Below, piece after piece: positions 21,251 to 32,738 of a DNA stretch of 64,000 bases. The notes beneath the pieces are model-generated. The model did not search any database. It had not been told where the DNA came from and saw only the letters and a program-made list of their open reading frames with translations. Source of the stretch: Shinisaurus crocodilurus (Eukaryota; Chordata; Lepidosauria; Squamata; Shinisauridae). The translations under genes were made by a program, and so were the position numbers. Within the stretch, counting starts at the first letter, position 1, and the number at the start of each line of letters is the position of its first letter. The DNA is taken from assembly GCA_021292165.1 (NCBI GenBank), contig CM037877.1:107073858-107137857 (forward strand). Reading direction: 5' to 3'.

Positions 21251-22807
21251 TATGATCACAATATGTGTCTGACAGGACAGCGGCTTAGAATTGTCAGTTG
21301 CTCGGCTTTGTAGCTTTATTTAATGCTTCCTATAGCCGAGTAGAAAGGAGGTGTCCAGCAGTGTACAGCTTTTCCAAACACTGGAGCACCCTTATCGTAT
21401 AAAAACGAACCCATGACATGTACCCAGAAAGGAAAAAAGAAAGAAAAGATACTCTTTGGTCCAGGAGATGGCAGCCCTACAGTTAGCACATTTGTCCTGG
21501 AAAACAATCGGCCATAGCACAGCTCAGCAACTGTGACCAAAGGTTCGATGCAGATCGTTATTTGTAAGTCAACCATGTACCATTCATTCAAAACATAAAG
21601 TATGAACTAGCCACAGTTAGCATTTTGAGGAATGCTTTATAGAATGGGCTGGTTTCAGCTCTCTTATTTCCGGAGTACTTACAAACCACCCAGCACCATA
21701 GGAGATCTGTCACTTGCCTCGTCTGCAAACAAACCAGGAGGCTGAACCACATGGGTGGAAATGTTTACACATACCTGGATCAGCACAGAAGCAAAAGATA
21801 CCACTGACTTCCATGGTAGAGAGTTCAGCACATGCAGGGGTGCTGCTATACCTGGGCCCAAGCCACAAAACTATTTCCCAGAGCCCCAAATGACTCTCCC
21901 AGTCCCTTCCCCCACACACACTGCTGCCCAAGCCCCCTGGCTGATTTCTCATGTTACTGTGGCTCCTGGACTTCAATAAAAGAGACACCCTGCCATGGTA
22001 GCTGTCCTGCCAAGCAGTTCCTAAACAGCACCCAACTGCAGACTGAGGCCAGAGCATGTGGGAAGAGGCCTTCCATGGGCCGTCCGAGATCCTGTCTGAA
22101 ATCTCGTTGCAAGCTTTCACCAAATCTCACACAACTTCACCAGAACTTGTGAGATTTTGCCTCACCTCCTCACCCGTCCCCCGCCCCCAGCACTCAGGCT
22201 TAGGAAAGAAAGCTTCCATTGGTGCCAATGGGAGCTTTTTTACTAAGCTAAAATGCCACAGGGGCAATGGAGGGGGAGTCACAGCTGGGAAGGGAAAAGT
22301 TAGCCTTCCCCTCCCTGCATGCTGTGACCACCTTAAAAAAACAACAACCACGCACACACTCACACACTGCATGGCAATTATGCTCAGAAAAACTGCCACG
22401 GATGCCAGTGCAAAGTTTTTTTCTAACCCTAATTGTCATATGAGTGTGGGGTGGGGGGCAGGTGATGGGATCACAGCATATGAGGAGGGTTAACCCTTCC
22501 CTCCCCAAGTGCAACCCCCTTGAAAATCCCCTCCCCGACTATGGCAATTAAGCCTAGAAAACCTTCTATTGGTATCAATTGACACTCTTTTTAAAGCCAA
22601 ATTGCAAGAGCGGCCATTTTTTTCCAGGAAGGAAAGAGAGAGAAGGGGGGGTGGGGATTGAGAGAGATAGAACAGAGGACTGGGGAGGAAGAATCAGAGA
22701 GAAGTGTTTGGTTGGCTCCCCTTGATTTTGTGTGCCTCTCTGCCCTGCACTGTGTCCCATGCAGAGGTGACATCTGATGTGGGACTTCCTAGCCTGCTCT
22801 GCTCGCA

Positions 22808-22810
<3 letters not shown>
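21251..22810. other. No gene seen
   Basis: Unassigned. Two similar GC-rich stretches occur at about 22205-22400 and 22410-22640 (paired 'gcttccattggtgccaatgg' / 'ccttctattggtatcaattg', each followed by 'aagccaaat'-like text), suggesting an old local duplication. Confidence 0.35.

Positions 22811-22848
<38 letters not shown>
22811..22848. repeat. (GT)19 microsatellite
   Basis: Pure GT tract of 38 bp, the left flank of the element at 22865-23246. Confidence 0.9.
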
Positions 22849-22849
<1 letters not shown>

Positions 22850-22864
22850 TGAGTGTGCGTGTGT

Positions 22865-23246
22865 GGGCTTCTCTACATGAGGCATATAACCCAGCACCTC
22901 ATGTAGAGGAGAAAGACTGGAGAAAGGCAGGAGAAAGACTGCCTCAGTTACAGGTGGCTTTTTTCTGGGCGGGTTTCTTTCTCTGCCTTTCTATATAGTC
23001 TATTAACCAAGCACAAGGTGATGCTGTGGTATAGCTGCAGTATACTGGATTTTCATCTGTACACGAGGCTTTTGTTCTGGTTTAAAATTTAATACCTGAC
23101 TTTCCTCACTCTAAAAAAAAGCCACGAAAACAGATGGAAAACACGAGAGAGGCCCTCAGAGGATGACAACATCATGAAAAGGCCCCACAAACTTCCGTGA
23201 GTGAGGGACCATGAGCATACAATAAATGCCTCGTGTAGAAAAGCCC
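22865..23246. mobile_element. GGGCTTCTCTACA inverted-repeat element
   Basis: The ends 'gggcttctctacatgaggca' and 'tgcctcgtgtagaaaagccc' are inverted repeats about 20 bp long. GT-rich tracts flank both sides (22811-22848 and 23250-23281), so it probably jumped into a (TG)n microsatellite. The GGGC start would suit a Harbinger-like MITE; the duplication cannot be read within the simple repeat. Non-coding. Confidence 0.6.
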
Positions 23247-23247
23247 T

Positions 23248-23249
<2 letters not shown>

Positions 23250-23317
<68 letters not shown>
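23250..23317. repeat. (TG)n(AG)n compound microsatellite
   Basis: TG tract to about 23281 followed by AG tract to about 23317. Confidence 0.9.
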
Positions 23318-23318
<1 letters not shown>

Positions 23319-24794
23319 GTAACTGAAGGGTAACTATTGATTTGGATTGATCTGAGGGTGTGGCATAAATTCTGCGAAATTTAAATAACTCCTAGTCATT
23401 ACTTCTAAGTATGCAGATAGGTATACATTGGCACATGCATATTTTATGCAAATCTGTGTCCTATGAACCTATGTCCCAAATCTTTTAAGTGCCTACCAAT
23501 GTCGTTGAGCACATGCGTAATTTATCATTGAAAAGCAACTGTTCTTAACTTTGGTTGTATTCCGCCTATGGCTATTTTTACCACCACTTAATCGCTGCTG
23601 AGTGACTTGGGAAAACAAGCCTTTCAGCTCATAATGTATCTTCAATTGTTCAAAGGATATCTTGGCCACAAAATGCATTGGACAGTGCAGACATTATTTG
23701 CTGCATTAAGCTGTCTTTATGGATCAAATCAACTAAGATGCCACAGCTATGATGAGCAGGGTCCACAATAAGGGGAAATGTAATGCAGAGATAAGGTTCA
23801 CTGCTTTGTTTTATAGGCACAGATTGGTTGGGGGTGGGGGGAGGAAGGAAGGAAGGCAAATATGTACAGTACCATATTTACCCACACACACACACACACA
23901 CACAAAATCCACTGGGAAATAAAATTTCTCCACAGTATGTGAATAGGGTGAGGTCAGAATCAATATTGACATAAAAAGGAGCCAAATTAACAGTCCACCT
24001 CCATGTATTTTAGTCAACTTCAGTACTGACAAAAGGCAGAGAGACTATGGGACACATGGGTGCGCTGGTACTTTGTTTGTATTGCATGAGTTCCTTCCTT
24101 CCTACCTTAAAATCATAGCTGGAAGGTGATATACCGCCAAAAGAAGTTGGGCTACATTCTCCTCCTCTTGCCCACAATCAGATCTTGCGAGTGATTTATG
24201 ATTTGTCCCTTCATAAATGTTTATTGAATAGCGTTATCTGGCTTCTGTTTTACTTGAAAGGACTAAAATGATAAAAAGCCTACGGATAAGCACCTACCCT
24301 ACTACATGTTCAAGAGAGAATGGCAAAACCCAAGGGTGTTGTTTTTTTCAAGTACTGAAAAGCTAAATTCATTGTTGTATTTCCCACATCTGTATGATAA
24401 TGTCACATTGACCCACATTGCGAAGGTCAGGCTTCTGGGATCACCTTTGCTTTTGTACCAGACCCCTGAGATCCACCAACAGGAGCCACGTGCAACATAG
24501 TGACTTGGGAAAGGGGGTAGATAGAATTAAGGAACAAGAGTGCCTCTGAGCACATGCGGAGCTCAGGAATTTGTATTCCATAGTGGAACTGAGCTTGCAG
24601 AAGTCCTGTCACATAAAAATCCATTCCTGGTTTCCTACCCAAGCATTCTTCCATCTCAGCAGTATAATTTAAAAAAGGGGGAGCATTTTTGTTGATGCTG
24701 ATGTCCACCAGGAGTCAGAAACCCTTGGTGAACTACTAAGAATTACCCAAAGATCTACCAGTGGATCCCTATCTACCTTCTCCCCCATAGGTTG
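23318..24794. other. No gene seen; short (CA)n
   Basis: Unassigned apart from a GGAA-rich patch at 23842-23860 and a (CA)n tract at 23881-23904. Confidence 0.4.
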
Positions 24795-25310
24795 CACTGT
24801 TTATTTATTACATTTCTACACCATCCAATAGCCAAAGCTCTCTGGGCAGTTCACAAAAAATAAAAATGAAAAAAAAAATATTTATTTGATTGAATTTCTA
24901 ACCCACCTTCCTACCTTCCTGAAGAAAAATGGCACTCAGGGTGGCTTACAGTCATATATAAAAACTTGATAAAAAAAATAATAGCAAAACAAATGCATGG
25001 GCAGCACAATCCTATGGCCACTAGCACTAAGAAGCCTGGGAGGATAAAAAGGTCTTCACCTGGCACCAAAAATTCCATAATGTAGGCATCAGGTGAGCCT
25101 CTCTGGGAAGGACATTCCAGTCCACTGGGGTGCCACCGCTGAAAAGGCCCTCTCCATAGTAACCATCCGCCTTGCCTCATTTGGTGGGGGCACCTGGAGA
25201 AGAGTCTCTGAAGAGGATCTTAAGGTCCAGGCAGGTATAAATGGGAAGAGATTATCCTTTAGGTAACCTGCAGGGGTAACATTCTTGTACTCAAACATGA
25301 TCTTCTCAAT
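24795..25310 (-). pseudogene. L2 LINE 3' end, antisense, with tail remnants
   Basis: Minus-strand translation of 25298-25089 gives the L2 ORF2 C-terminus: 'GYLKDNLFPFIPAWTLRSSS', 'LQVPPPNEARRM', 'RAFSAVAPQWTGMSFPERLT'. The same segment reads 'VPPPREAQNAATRKMAFSVV' in the copy at 37110. Two successive tail-like pieces follow downstream (24878-24960 and 24795-24862), each closing in A/T-rich sequence such as 'tttattacatttctacacca', so a second tail fragment is inserted or duplicated here. Stops and frameshifts are present. Confidence 0.75.
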
Positions 25311-25430
25311 TTTTTAGAGAACAAGAGGCAACAATCACAGGAGGAGTGCCTCAACCCAACGCTTCTCAGTTGCAAAAATGCTGAAGAACACTACACTTCT
25401 TCATCTAAGAGAAAATTCAATGTTCACTAA

Positions 25431-25885
25431 GGGCACGATCTGATGCCAACCGCCCTCAATGCATGTAAGCCTCTGAACATGTGCATCCCATGCAAGGCAT
25501 GAGGTGCAGCAGCGGCGATTTCCACCACCCCACACCTCACGCCCCGTATTTCATCTAGACGGCCGTTTTCAGCTGTCTAGATGAAGTGCTGCAGAGGGGG
25601 AGGGAAGGAGGCCGGGGCGCCATTTGGATACGGCGTAAGCCGTTGGCCCCAGTCTCCTCCCCCTCCCCGCCCCCCGGCATATCCCTTTAGCCCTCTCCGA
25701 GGTCATTTTCCGACCTCGGAGATGCAGCTGGCATGGTTCTCTCCACGCCGGCTGCAAGGGCTGTGGGGCAGGGGCACCACATTCGGATTCCCAGCTCCAC
25801 GCTTGGAGGACCTTGGAGCTGGGAGGGACTCCGAATACTCCTATGGCCCTCCCAGAAAATGTCGGGAGGCCATAGGATGGCACCC
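25431..25885. mobile_element. Harbinger-like non-autonomous element, 455 bp
   Basis: Opens 'gggcacgatctgatgcc' and closes 'cataggatggcaccc', flanked by TAA on both sides (25428-25430 and 25886-25888). Inner palindromes include 'catctagacggccgttttca' with 'gctgtctagatg', and 'cctctccgaggtcattt' with 'ccgacctcggagatg'. The ends and the 3-bp TAA duplication fit PIF/Harbinger and match the short MITEs at 15386, 52334 and 59449. GC-rich and non-coding; open frames on both strands follow from base composition. Confidence 0.7.
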
Positions 25886-25976
25886 TAAGAGGCCCAAATT
25901 AAATACCTGGGTTTTTAGGGGCTCATTATTCAAATTCAAGAAGTGACTGTGCCCCACATTACATGAAACATTGCTT

Positions 25977-26097
25977 CAACCTTGCCTAACTTGGTGCCTT
26001 CCAGCTGAGTTGCACTACAACCCCCAGCATCCCCAGGCTAGGGATGCTGGGAGTTGTACTTAAGCTCATCTGGATGGCACCAGGTTGGGGAAGGCTG
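25977..26097. mobile_element. Hairpin MITE, CAACCTTGCC termini
   Basis: 'caaccttgcctaacttggtg' on the left pairs with 'accaggttggggaaggctg' on the right around a core 'cagcatccccaggctaggga'. It belongs to the group of hairpin elements sharing the 'acaacccccagcat' core. No matching 8-bp flanks were found. Confidence 0.55.
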
Positions 26098-27002
26098 CGT
26101 CACACAAATGCATTCAGTTCATTAAACACACAGAAAGCTATGTGTCACCCAAACAAAAAGTGAATTTGAGTCAAACGTTGCTGGTCTGGGTATCCCTTAT
26201 TCTGCTCTGACAGTGCTGGCCACATACAGTACATTCAAGGAGGAGGTCTGAATTCATCCCAATGAACCTTCACCCAAACAGATGATCAAAATTCTCAGAA
26301 GTGACAATAGCACACATCTGGAAAGGCAGTTTGCCTGGTTCCTAACCAAATATAAGAAGCACACAGTCAGAGTCCTAAATGCTCAATTTGGTCATCTGCT
26401 TAGGGGAACCCATAAAAACAGCATCAATTTGCACACACAATTGCTTGTTTGCAGTTTTTGCACACATCCTTGTTATTTGGTTGAAGCAAGAATGAAAGCA
26501 TTTTAACTCCCACAACAATTCAAACCACCAGTCCTGGATCCATTTGGCCATTTATTTCTTTATGTAGGTAGAAATTTATATCCTGCCCTTCTAGCGCACG
26601 TGCACCACTCAGAGCAACTCACAGCCATTTTGAAACCACAATGCAATATATAACACATCCAATAAAAACCACAATAAAAATACAAAGGCAATCACAATTT
26701 TGAACAACATACAGCACTGGAACAATAGCTACATCTTCCAGGTGAGCGTATACGGGCTTTCAAAACTGGTGCCAAACAGTTTCATTCATCATTATTTGAA
26801 ACATCTGTGAAAATCTATAAGTTGCATAAAATTCATAAGATTCAAATGCGACACAGTATCGGAAAACATTTTAAAAGAAAAGAAATCAAATGTGTGCACA
26901 TATAGCAGGGAGGGGGGGAATTTAAAAAGCTCCCCAAAAGTACATTTTTCATATATACTATGAATATATCACACACGTACACTCTCTCTCTCTCACACAC
27001 AC
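26098..27002. other. No gene seen; LINE/SINE tail fragment
   Basis: 26565-26640 ('agaaatttatatcctgccct', 'actcagagcaactcacagcc') is an antisense L2/MIR-type tail. The rest is AT-rich; a CT/CA-rich patch lies at 26980-27002. Confidence 0.4.
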
Positions 27003-27785
27003 AGGCCAGGGTCGCATGGTGGGTGGCTTATTTTTCCTCCCCGTGCATGCCAGTCATGAGCTGCCTAATCACCCTCGCTGGACATGGGTTGTTGGTGAGT
27101 ATGGCTGGCTGGGGTGGTTTACAAACCACCCTGAAACCCATGGCTTGTTCTAGGTTTTCAGGGTGGTTTGTAAACCACCCCAGCCAGCCACCCTCACTGG
27201 GTTCGGAGGTCACGACAATCTGTGCCCAGTGAGGGTAATTATGCTAATTAGGCAGCAGGCAACTGGCACGTGCTGGGAGGGAAAATGAGCCGCCGTGGCT
27301 TACTTTCCTTCCGTGATCATGCCAACCTGCCCACACACAGTGGGCCTGTTTGCATGATACCAGCGTGGTATCATGTCCTGCTTGTGGCCTTCCCGTGGGC
27401 AGCTGGTTGGCCACTGTGTGAACAGAATGCTGGACTAGATGGGCCCTTGGTCTGATCCAGCAGGGCTCTTCTTATGTTCTTATGTTAATAAGCCACGGTG
27501 GCTTGTTAACCACCCTGCACGTGCCAGTTGAATGCTGGCCCAATTGATATCCGAACCCAGCGAGGGTAGGTGGCTGGGCTGGTTACCAAACCACCCAGCA
27601 AACCTACAACAGGCAATGGGTTCTGGGTGGTTCGTTAACCACCCCAACCACCCGCCCTCACCAGGTTTGGACATCAAGACAAGTTGTGCCCAGAGAGGGT
27701 AATTATATAGGTCTGGCTGGCATGCGCAGGGTGCTTAAGAAGCCACCATGGCTCATTAACCTACCTCGTGTCATGCAAACCAGTC
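27003..27785. mobile_element. Two adjacent copies of the CCATGG-rich element
   Basis: Copy one (about 27003-27335) and copy two (about 27346-27785) share 'gtgcccag.gagggtaatta' and 'gggttcggaggtca'-like text. Copy one contains a strong hairpin, 'gctggctggggtggtttaca' against 'tgtaaaccaccccagccagc'. Copy two starts 'gggcctgtttgcatgatacc' and ends 'cctcgtgtcatgcaaaccag', an inverted pair matching the 396-789 element. A CR1 tail is inserted into copy two. Confidence 0.55.
27380..27487 (+). mobile_element. CR1 3' terminus inserted in a MITE
   Basis: 'gggcagctggttggccactg', 'gctggactagatgggccctt' and 'tctgatccagcagggctctt' lead into the tail 'cttatgttcttatg'. It is a very short 5'-truncated CR1, interrupting the inverted-repeat element at 27346-27785. 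Confidence 0.8.
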
Positions 27786-27810
27786 ACTGATACATCCATT
27801 CCAGTCAGCC

Positions 27811-28232
27811 CTGGATTAACCATTAAGCAATATAAGCATGTGCTTAGGGCACCAAGGGAAGGGGGGGCACCACAGAGTACCACAAATTTTTGCATTTGCA
27901 TTTCCCCCCTTATAACAGTTTTATTAAAAATTGCATAAAACAGTGATGAAAAATTGTATTTCTTTCTGTTGCCCTAGTTAAAAGTAAGTAATTGGCTTAT
28001 ATTGCTTGCTGCTATTTAGTGTTAAATAAATATAATTTAAAAAACAGTTTATATTTAATATAGTTGTGTGTTCTGGTGTGGGGGATGGCCTTGAAGAAAA
28101 CTGCGTTTTTAATGTCTTATTTCACCTTCAGCACTTACTGAGTCTTAATGTCTTGCCAGCTCAACAATGGAAGGGCCGAGGGGGCACCATTATTGGGCTG
28201 TGTTTAGGGCATCAGCTGGCCTTAATCCAGCC
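27811..28232. mobile_element. hAT-like element, CAGCCCTGGATTAA termini
   Basis: Starts 'cagccctggattaaccatta' and ends 'ggccttaatccagccctg', inverted repeats. Near the ends lie 'gtgcttagggcaccaa' and 'gtgtttagggcatcagc', a second symmetric pair. Flanks (attccagt / attcatag) match only partly. The interior is AT-rich and non-coding. The single end at 62163 ('cagggccggattaagc') is of a related type. Confidence 0.6.
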
Positions 28233-28236
28233 CTGA

Positions 28237-28400
28237 TTCATAGATTTCATAGATCATAGAGTTGGAAGGAGCCTACAAGGCTATTGAGTCCAACCCCCTG
28301 CTCAATGCAGGAAACTAGAGAAGGGATCACCCATCCAAGTAATAACCAGGCCTGACCCTGCTTAGCTTTCCACGCTCAGACAAGCTGAGCCAGCGTAAGC
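28237..28400 (-). mobile_element. 5S-rRNA-like SINE with CR1 tail, antisense
   Basis: 28237-28320 is the antisense CR1 terminus ('catagagttggaaggagcct', 'tccaaccccctgctcaatgc'). It is joined at about 28325 to 'cacccatccaagtaataacc' and 'ctgaccctgcttagctttcc', which is close to the reverse complement of the internal control region of vertebrate 5S rRNA. Minus-strand order is therefore 5S-like head then CR1-like tail, the layout of a 5S-derived SINE; the 5' part of the 5S homology is missing beyond 28400. A chance junction of two fragments is the alternative. Confidence 0.5.
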
Positions 28401-29058
28401 TCCAGTAATAATTACCAGGTAGAACTTATGCTGTTATAGCCTAGGTTAAATTTACATTATATTGCAAACATCTCATTGTACTGCAAGATATTGTTCATCT
28501 GGAAATGCAAAGTATCCATCAGTCACTCTGGCTGTTTATCCGCTCCTCTCTGTGTCACTGGAGCAGTAAATTGAGGAGCTGCAAACTGAAGATAACTTTG
28601 CTGCATGTCTTCATGCTCCAATACAGTTAGCTAGATATATGAGAACACTTTAGTTTGTGGAACATAAATGGAGCACAGCCACAGAAATATTGTGGGAGAT
28701 TTCACATCACCAGTAAACTAGTGCATACTTTTTTTATATGATTGTAATGGGAATAAGTCAAGTGGTAGAGCAAAGGTGATCGCCACTGAATTTTCCCACT
28801 AAAAATTGCATGCAAGTCTTCACATCAGTTATTTTATGTGGTTGTTGGGGTTTGGTTTTGCAGTTTTGTTTACAAATGTCAGAAAGAGAATGCTCACTGT
28901 CATTTAGAAAGCAAAGTGGATGACTGAAACAAGCAGGAAGAGTAAACAGAGTGATTAAAAAAAAACAGACACAAACATACAAACTCTGATTGGTTGATCT
29001 GATCATACATTCAGGTCACATTCCAAATTCTCATAATCAAGATGGGGAAAACAGAGTA
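28401..29058. other. No gene seen
   Basis: AT-rich, unassigned. Confidence 0.4.
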
Positions 29059-29226
29059 CCGTATTTTTCCGTCTATAAGATGCCCCCATGTATAAGACGC
29101 CCCCCACTGGGCAGTTTCGCAACCGCGTGGTTCTCTCCTTGGCTTACTTCTGTGTATAAGACGACCCTCAATTTTTAGTCTAACAATTTTAGGAAAAAGT
29201 ATAGTCTTATACATGGAAAAATACTG
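29059..29226 (-). mobile_element. TA-flanked MITE 'GTATTTTTCC', copy 2
   Basis: 'ccgtatttttccgtctataa' to 'atacatggaaaaatactg', flanked by TA (29057-29058, 29227-29228). Inverted relative to the copy at 3429-3601 and full length. Confidence 0.75.
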
Positions 29227-31199
29227 TAAGTTGGGTTTATTTTTAAAGTTCTAATGGCCAGCCTGAACCCGTTGGCTAAAGAAAACACAAATATTGCTCA
29301 AACCCCTCCGCATATCAAAGGCTTCAGCCCTATACTTACTGAGAATAAGCTCCATTAAATTCAGTGTGACTTATGTCTGAGTAGGCATGTGCTTTTAACT
29401 TCAGCATTTTTACACAGTGGCATCACAGTCATGTGAACAGAAAGGGATAAGTTGAAGGTTATCAGTCCGTATTTCTTAAATGTTACCTCCCTTGAGGCTT
29501 TAACAAACCATTCTTGATGGTTCACTTTTTCTTTTCAAACACTTCTTCTAAGCTTCTGTTAACTTTGATTCATCCACATGAATATTTTATAAGTAACAGA
29601 GCTTTTCCGAGCCTCACAAGAAAAGGCCGCTTGCTTTCTTTAAAAGAACATCCATTATTTTTGAACTTGGGTGATCTATTGAACAGCTTTTAAATCACAT
29701 CTCTCATTCTGCCTCTTCATTGTTTGTTCGATCTCCCGCACCCTTCATTCTTTGGGAGAGTTTAGAAGCCTCTCGAAACAGTCCACACGGAACAGGTGTG
29801 CTCACTGAACTTTTATTTTGTTCCTGTTTAAACTCTGAGTAACTCTTCTGATAGAGGTGGTGATAATCTGCTGAACGCTATTGTTTTGTTTCATTGCAGA
29901 AGCTAGAAATGCCCCAGATGTTCAAACAAATATACATGCCAAGCTTCATGGCTCTGGTGTGTGGGGGGGAGATCTTATCATATATGCCACAAATGTTTAA
30001 GTAGTAAGTCAACATAAATACATTCCTTATTTTCTCAGACTTGCTTTCCACAGCTTTTGGCCCCTTCCTTAGCAAAGTGCAAACAGAAAACCTATTTGCT
30101 TGCTGTAGCTTATCATAATATCCCCATTCATGGGAGAAACCATTTATAACAACTGTTGAAAGTACATGAAATAGCCTTTCATTATTAGATGCATGGTTGG
30201 GGATACTTGCCTCCTGCTACTAAATTATCCGCTGGACAGAGCTATGTGTTGAAGGCAGTTGTATGCATAGGTGGCCTTCCAGTTCCCCCAGTGAATTCTT
30301 GGAAAGGAATCTTACATTGACTTCAATGGGAGGGGAGTTCTGAGGGAAGCTAGCTACACACAGTTTCCTACTGATGCATCTTTGGTAGTGGGAATGAAGT
30401 GGAAGAGAAATGGCATAAAATGGAAACACACCACTTATCTCACCCCAAATTTCTCCAGGGAAGGAGGGGGAACCCTACTTTGCAGATGACAGTTGGACTT
30501 TATGACACTAGTAGACATGCCTTTTTATTCACATAACCATGGTAGTTTAAAACATGTCAAATAGAGATGCGTGAAATCACCATGAAAATTTAATTAACTG
30601 TATATAGAAATTCCTTTCATGTCCTCAATGTGAGATGTCATCCATACATAACATTGTAATTATCTCAGAATTAAGAACAGAGAATTTATCTCCTAGAATC
30701 ATGTAGGAAGTTCCAACCCTCCGCCATTATTGGAATATCTACATGCAAGACCCATTTGTTTATACCTATATTCCTTTGAAGCCAAGCCACTCCCCTCCCT
30801 CTTTCTCCCTCTCTCTCTTCAAACACGTACTTTCTGCAGTCATCTTGGAGTTCTCCACAATCATGGGACACTTGTTTTCTAACAATCAAAATCAGTAGCA
30901 CAGGGGGAGAAAACTCTAAAAAGCAAACAAACCAATGACAACATAGCTGTTGTGATGTACCTTCAAGCAGGTCACAAATCATCATTTGAAAAAGATCAAT
31001 GGTGCAGAATCAGATTCCACAAACCAGCATAGGGTCATTGCTCAACTCCCAGACTGCTGCCTGGATGGCTTTAAACAATTTCTGGAGTGGCGTCTGAGCA
31101 CGTGACAGAGTGGTGAATCCAGCCCCTGATCAATTTTTTCCCTTCTTTTATTTATTTATTTAAATTAAATTCTTGTAACGTTTCTAATTAATAAATTTG
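29227..31199. other. No gene seen
   Basis: About 2 kb of AT-rich unassigned DNA. 29325-29395 may be a diverged 9382-type palindromic repeat ('tacttactgagaataagctc', 'tgtctgagtaggcatg'). No RNA gene or coding domain was recognised. Confidence 0.4.
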
Positions 31200-31205
31200 G
31201 TTTGG

Positions 31206-31600
31206 TAAAAAAAATACATTTTTCCCCTTGTAGCGAACGCTGCCTGCTGCAGGTGTGCGTGAGTTTAGCCCAGCCCCGGCATTGAGAACAGAGGAAAGCA
31301 CCAGCACACAGGCGGCGTAGGAGCCATTTATTGTAGTCCGACAGGGGGGGAGGGCCTTAGGTGAGGCCAGGCAGAAGAGGCTACATGGAGGCTCCCTCCG
31401 GGCTTCATGGTGCGGCTCTGCGGCGGGGTGGGTCACTCCTGCTTCTTGGGGTTGTTGACAGCCATGTAGTGGTAGAGGACCACAAGCCAGGAAGAGAGAC
31501 ACGCCCAGCATGTTGGCGAAGATGGCCAGTTGCACGTCCATCACCATCCTGTCCACTCGGGCTGCCTCGCACTATGTCCTTCCCGGCTTCCGTCGCCCCT
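31206..31600 (-). pseudogene. OST4: OST4 retropseudogene
   Basis: OST4 is the 37-residue single-pass membrane subunit of the ER oligosaccharyltransferase that transfers N-glycans to nascent proteins. Minus strand 31547-31433 encodes it: 'MVMDVQLAIFANMLGVSLFL', then, after one extra base in the leucine codons (about 31487), the other frame reads 'LVVLYHYMAVNNPKKQE' and a stop. The span is 115 nt, i.e. 37 codons plus stop plus one inserted base. Downstream the 3' untranslated region carries 'ctacaataaatggctcc' (signal at about 31332). The coding region is uninterrupted by introns, the frame is broken, and no promoter or second exon is seen, so a processed copy is most likely. No clear poly(A) or target duplication survives. 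Confidence 0.85.
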
Positions 31601-31985
31601 GATCACTTTTGGAAAACATTAATTTAACAAGCACACACACCAGAGTTGTGACCACTATTTTTTTCACCTTTCATCTAAAATGGGACAGTGCTGCACTTGG
31701 GTTCTCAAGTCAATACTGCTGATTTATACCAGGTATATTTGAGACCAAAGGTTGGCTGAGGTTTGAGCAGTAAAGGCCCACCAATTATCTAACTTGGGGG
31801 TTTGGCTCAATAAAATACATCGCACTCCTTTTTTTCCCTCCCCTGTCCAAGAGTGATTAAGGAATGAGTCAACCATGCCAGGATTCAGATTGTGGTTCCA
31901 TGGAATCGCAATATTTTGACTATGATGGAAGACCACTAAGCCGGTCTTTCTTCCTAATGGCTTCTTAAATTTCATTTTATTAAAA

Positions 31986-32560
31986 ATGTGGCTTATGTAC
32001 GCTAGTAAACAATTCTGCGCTGGTAGTAAGAATTATAACACAGCCATATCCCATGCCATGTTGCTGTTGTTAGAAACTGATGGCACTTTACAGTTAGCAG
32101 AGAAGGCAAGAAGACTGCAGAATGAACTTCAGCTCTTAAGCCCAAAGAAAACACACAATCAGTCAATGTTCTCCTTCAAGAAACTTCATACTGGTGTATA
32201 TAAGCCTCCAAAAATAGGGATTTATAATAGACAGTGATGGTAGGCTTCTGGGACCAACAATTCTGAAATTGGACATCATTCTGCTAATATATTAGCCTTG
32301 GTAAGACCAAGGCTAATATCATACAACTGAATGCAGATAACCATGGAGACACTGAAAAACCTGTCCTGTACACCAAAAAGGGCAACCCAAGTGCCATCTG
32401 CTTTGTTGCCTATATGTCCAAACATTTGGTTGACATAACTTTCCTGGCCAACATGGAAAGTTCTAGAGTCAAGGCATTAGGAGTGTACTTCAAATGGCAG
32501 TGAGGCTGGGCAACTCGGTGACATCGATCACCATTTTAAAAAATACAATACACAGAATAC
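31986..32560 (+). pseudogene. Unidentified coding-like segment with A-rich end
   Basis: The plus strand has an 83-codon frame (31986-32237) containing 'LQLAEKARRLQNELQLLSPK'. After a frame change a second block (about 32292-32503) reads 'LGKTKANIIQLNADNHGD' and then 'NPSAICFVAYMSKHLVDITF' and 'SSRVKALGVYFKWQ' before a stop. An A-rich stretch follows (about 32533-32585). The composition and continuity look protein-derived, and the layout would suit a processed pseudogene. I do not recognise the parent gene, and the 5' limit is unclear. Confidence 0.3.
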
Positions 32561-32604
32561 AAATAGAATACAACAATAATAAAGCCAGTAAGAGACGGGT
32601 CCTG

Positions 32605-32650
32605 TGTGTGTGTGTGTGTGTGTGAGTGTGTAAAATAATAATAAATAACA
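32605..32650. repeat. (GT)n and A/T-rich microsatellite
   Basis: GT tract at about 32604-32630 followed by 'aaaataataataaataac'. Confidence 0.8.
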
Positions 32651-32738
32651 AGGATTAGCTACTAACAACATTCCACACCCTGCTGGAATAAAAACATCTG
32701 TACCTGGTGAAGGAAAGCCAAGGGAAAAGCAACTAAAT

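Noticed and set aside
21710..22152. Overlapping frames of 106-137 codons on both strands
   Set aside because: No domain, no splice context, and mutually overlapping; treated as chance.
28325..28400. A 5S rRNA gene
   Set aside because: Only about half of the 5S length is present, diverged and joined to a CR1 tail.
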